From: Streptococcus oralis
Lineage (GTDB): Bacteria; Bacillota; Bacilli; Lactobacillales; Streptococcaceae
Direction: 5' to 3'
Assembly (NCBI RefSeq): GCF_023611505.1
Contig: NZ_CP097843.1
Span: 434,001 to 498,000 of the forward strand
DNA length: 64,000 nt
A program made the translations under genes and the position numbers. Numbering within the stretch: the first letter of the stretch is position 1; each line of letters starts with the position of its first letter. Under the pieces are notes generated by a model. The model searched no databases. It was not told the origin of the DNA and saw only the letters and a list, made by a program, of their open reading frames with translations. Below, in pieces: positions 62,944-64,000 of the stretch.

Positions 62944-63234
62944 ATGGAGAAAACAAAAGCCTTTCTTGAAGCGCACTACAAGAGATATATTCTTACGATT
63001 TGCTTTCTCTGGTTCCTCATGTTTTTCCTTCCTTGGGATTGGCAAGTGGGGGGAGTTTCAATTTATTATTTCGTTATGAAAAAACTCTTTGTGGTTTTTG
63101 GTGTGTTATCCATCCTATACTCCGTACTGATTAAAAAAATCAGTCTCTTTCTCTTGGGAGTGCTATTATGCATGGCCTTCTGGATTAATCTCTTTTGGTA
63201 TTTTGGGATATTACCTGCATTCTTGGGAAATTAA
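62944..63234 (+). CDS. Small membrane protein, unknown function
   Basis: A 96-residue hydrophobic protein with three membrane helices (about residues 15-32, 38-58 and 66-90) and an N-terminal charged segment (EKTKAFLEAHYKRY). GGAGG lies upstream of the ATG. I recognise no family. Its promoter overlaps the lemA terminator. Confidence 0.65.
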   Translation: MEKTKAFLEAHYKRYILTICFLWFLMFFLPWDWQVGGVSIYYFVMKKLFVVFGVLSILYSVLIKKISLFLLGVLLCMAFWINLFWYFGILPAFLGN

Positions 63235-63302
63235 ACATAAAATAATGATGGACTAGACTAGTTTCTAACCCTTTTTTCTCCTTGTAAAACAAGGATTCTT
63301 TC

Positions 63303-63331
63303 TTGAAAAATAATGGTAAATATGCTAAAAT
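63303..63331 (+). promoter_or_regulatory. secA promoter
   Basis: TTGAAA (63303-63308) and TAAAAT (63326-63331) with a 17-base spacer and a TGC extended -10. Confidence 0.7.
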
Positions 63332-63376
63332 TAAAAGAACATTCTAAAATATTCAGAATCTAAAGTAAGGAAAATA

Positions 63377-64000
63377 ATGGCTAATATTTTAAAAACAATT
63401 ATCGAAAATGATAAAGGAGAACTTCGTCGTCTAGAAAAGATGGCTGATAAGGTTCTTAACTATGAGAGCCAAATGGCCGCAATGTCGGACGAAGAACTAA
63501 AAGCAAAAACTGACGAATTTAAAGAACGCTACAATAAGGGGGAATCACTTGATTCGCTGTTATATGAGGCTTTTGCGGTAGTCCGTGAAGCAGCAAAACG
63601 TGTCCTTGGGCTTTTCCCTTATAAAGTTCAGGTCATGGGTGGGATTGTTCTTCACCATGGTGACGTTCCAGAGATGCGTACTGGTGAAGGGAAAACCTTG
63701 ACGGCGACCATGCCGGTGTACCTCAATGCCCTTGCAGGTAAAGGGGTTCACGTAGTTACTGTCAACGAATACCTGACAGAACGTGACGCGACTGAGATGG
63801 GTGAATTGTACTCATGGCTCGGTCTGTCAGTAGGGATTAACTTAGCAGCCAAATCTCCAATGGAGAAAAAAGAAGCGTATCTCTGTGATATTACCTACTC
63901 AACCAACTCAGAGATTGGTTTCGACTACCTTCGTGACAATATGGTCGTTCGTGCAGAAAACATGGTACAGCGTCCGCTTAACTATGCCTTGGTCGATGAG
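63377..64000 (+). CDS. secA: Preprotein translocase subunit SecA, 3' partial
   Basis: The motor ATPase of Sec-dependent export. The frame opens at ATG 63377 behind AAGGAAAA and stays open to the window end (208 codons of a protein normally near 840). The N-terminus [20 protein letters not shown] and the ATP site [20 protein letters not shown] are SecA1-type. GFDYLRDNM and the incoming Walker B ALVDE are at the edge. It belongs to the housekeeping SecA, not the accessory SecA2. Confidence 0.95.
   Translation, partial: MANILKTIIENDKGELRRLEKMADKVLNYESQMAAMSDEELKAKTDEFKERYNKGESLDSLLYEAFAVVREAAKRVLGLFPYKVQVMGGIVLHHGDVPEMRTGEGKTLTATMPVYLNALAGKGVHVVTVNEYLTERDATEMGELYSWLGLSVGINLAAKSPMEKKEAYLCDITYSTNSEIGFDYLRDNMVVRAENMVQRPLNYALVDE

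Overview
The window looks like chromosome of a mitis-group Streptococcus (S. mitis, S. oralis or S. pneumoniae relatives). The grounds are three BOX repeats, choline-binding surface proteins, streptococcal tRNA-Lys(CTT) and 6S RNA, and a gene order (czcD, galR-galK-galT, pbuX-xpt, exoA, trpEGDCFBA, queCDEF, nrdR-dnaB-dnaI-der, secA) that from memory resembles pneumococcal genomes. The species cannot be fixed from the window alone.

Layout. Bases 1-2266 are foreign. A GC-richer ECF-type ATPase fragment is followed by the wreck of a lactic-acid-bacterial theta plasmid replication region: a repB tail fused in frame to an IS6-family transposase head, a DUF536/orfX gene with one in-frame stop, and an hsdS stub. 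This block has cut off the start of pnuC. Bases 2811-9104 carry a small membrane protein, a SczA-like TetR regulator divergent from the zinc exporter CzcD, the Leloir genes galR/galKT and a thioesterase. Bases 9137-12767 hold pbuX-xpt behind a purine riboswitch, a VOC protein and exoA. Bases 12901-19741 hold a DUF3290/DUF421 pair, a heterodimeric ABC exporter, a glycosyl-phosphate transferase and a DegT aminotransferase. Bases 19748-28134 are tryptophan biosynthesis: a T-box, an extra trpB paralogue, a second T-box, a structured 136-bp repeat, then trpEGDCFBA.

Bases 28106-37343 are an accessory region. It holds the competence prepilin peptidase, an S41-like protein, LtrA, a membrane/papain-like fusion protein, an AI-2E family protein and a DUF308 protein. 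Four imperfect copies of the tRNA-Lys(CTT) 3' end and its flank run through it, two with a tRNA and two without, as expected from repeated integration and decay of mobile elements; a beheaded phage-type repressor lies next to one. 6S RNA and rarA follow. Bases 38731-50883 are mostly housekeeping: prmA behind a long hairpin leader, rsmE, pepF, an HxlR/SnoaL pair, an aquaporin, the queuosine operon under a preQ1-I-type riboswitch, trxA, a MarR regulator and an LrgAB-like pair.

The most unusual locus is 50996-54363: an Rgg-family regulator divergent from a two-gene operon that encodes a secreted choline-binding protein with a caspase-like (C14) protease domain and a second choline-binding protein with an unrecognised N-terminal domain. 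Bases 54462-64000 return to core genes: a GntR/ABC set, nrdR, dnaB, dnaI, a nitroreductase, der, a TPM-domain protein behind four TGTA motifs spaced exactly 11 bp apart (WalR/VicR-like), lemA, a small membrane protein, and the start of secA, cut by the window end.
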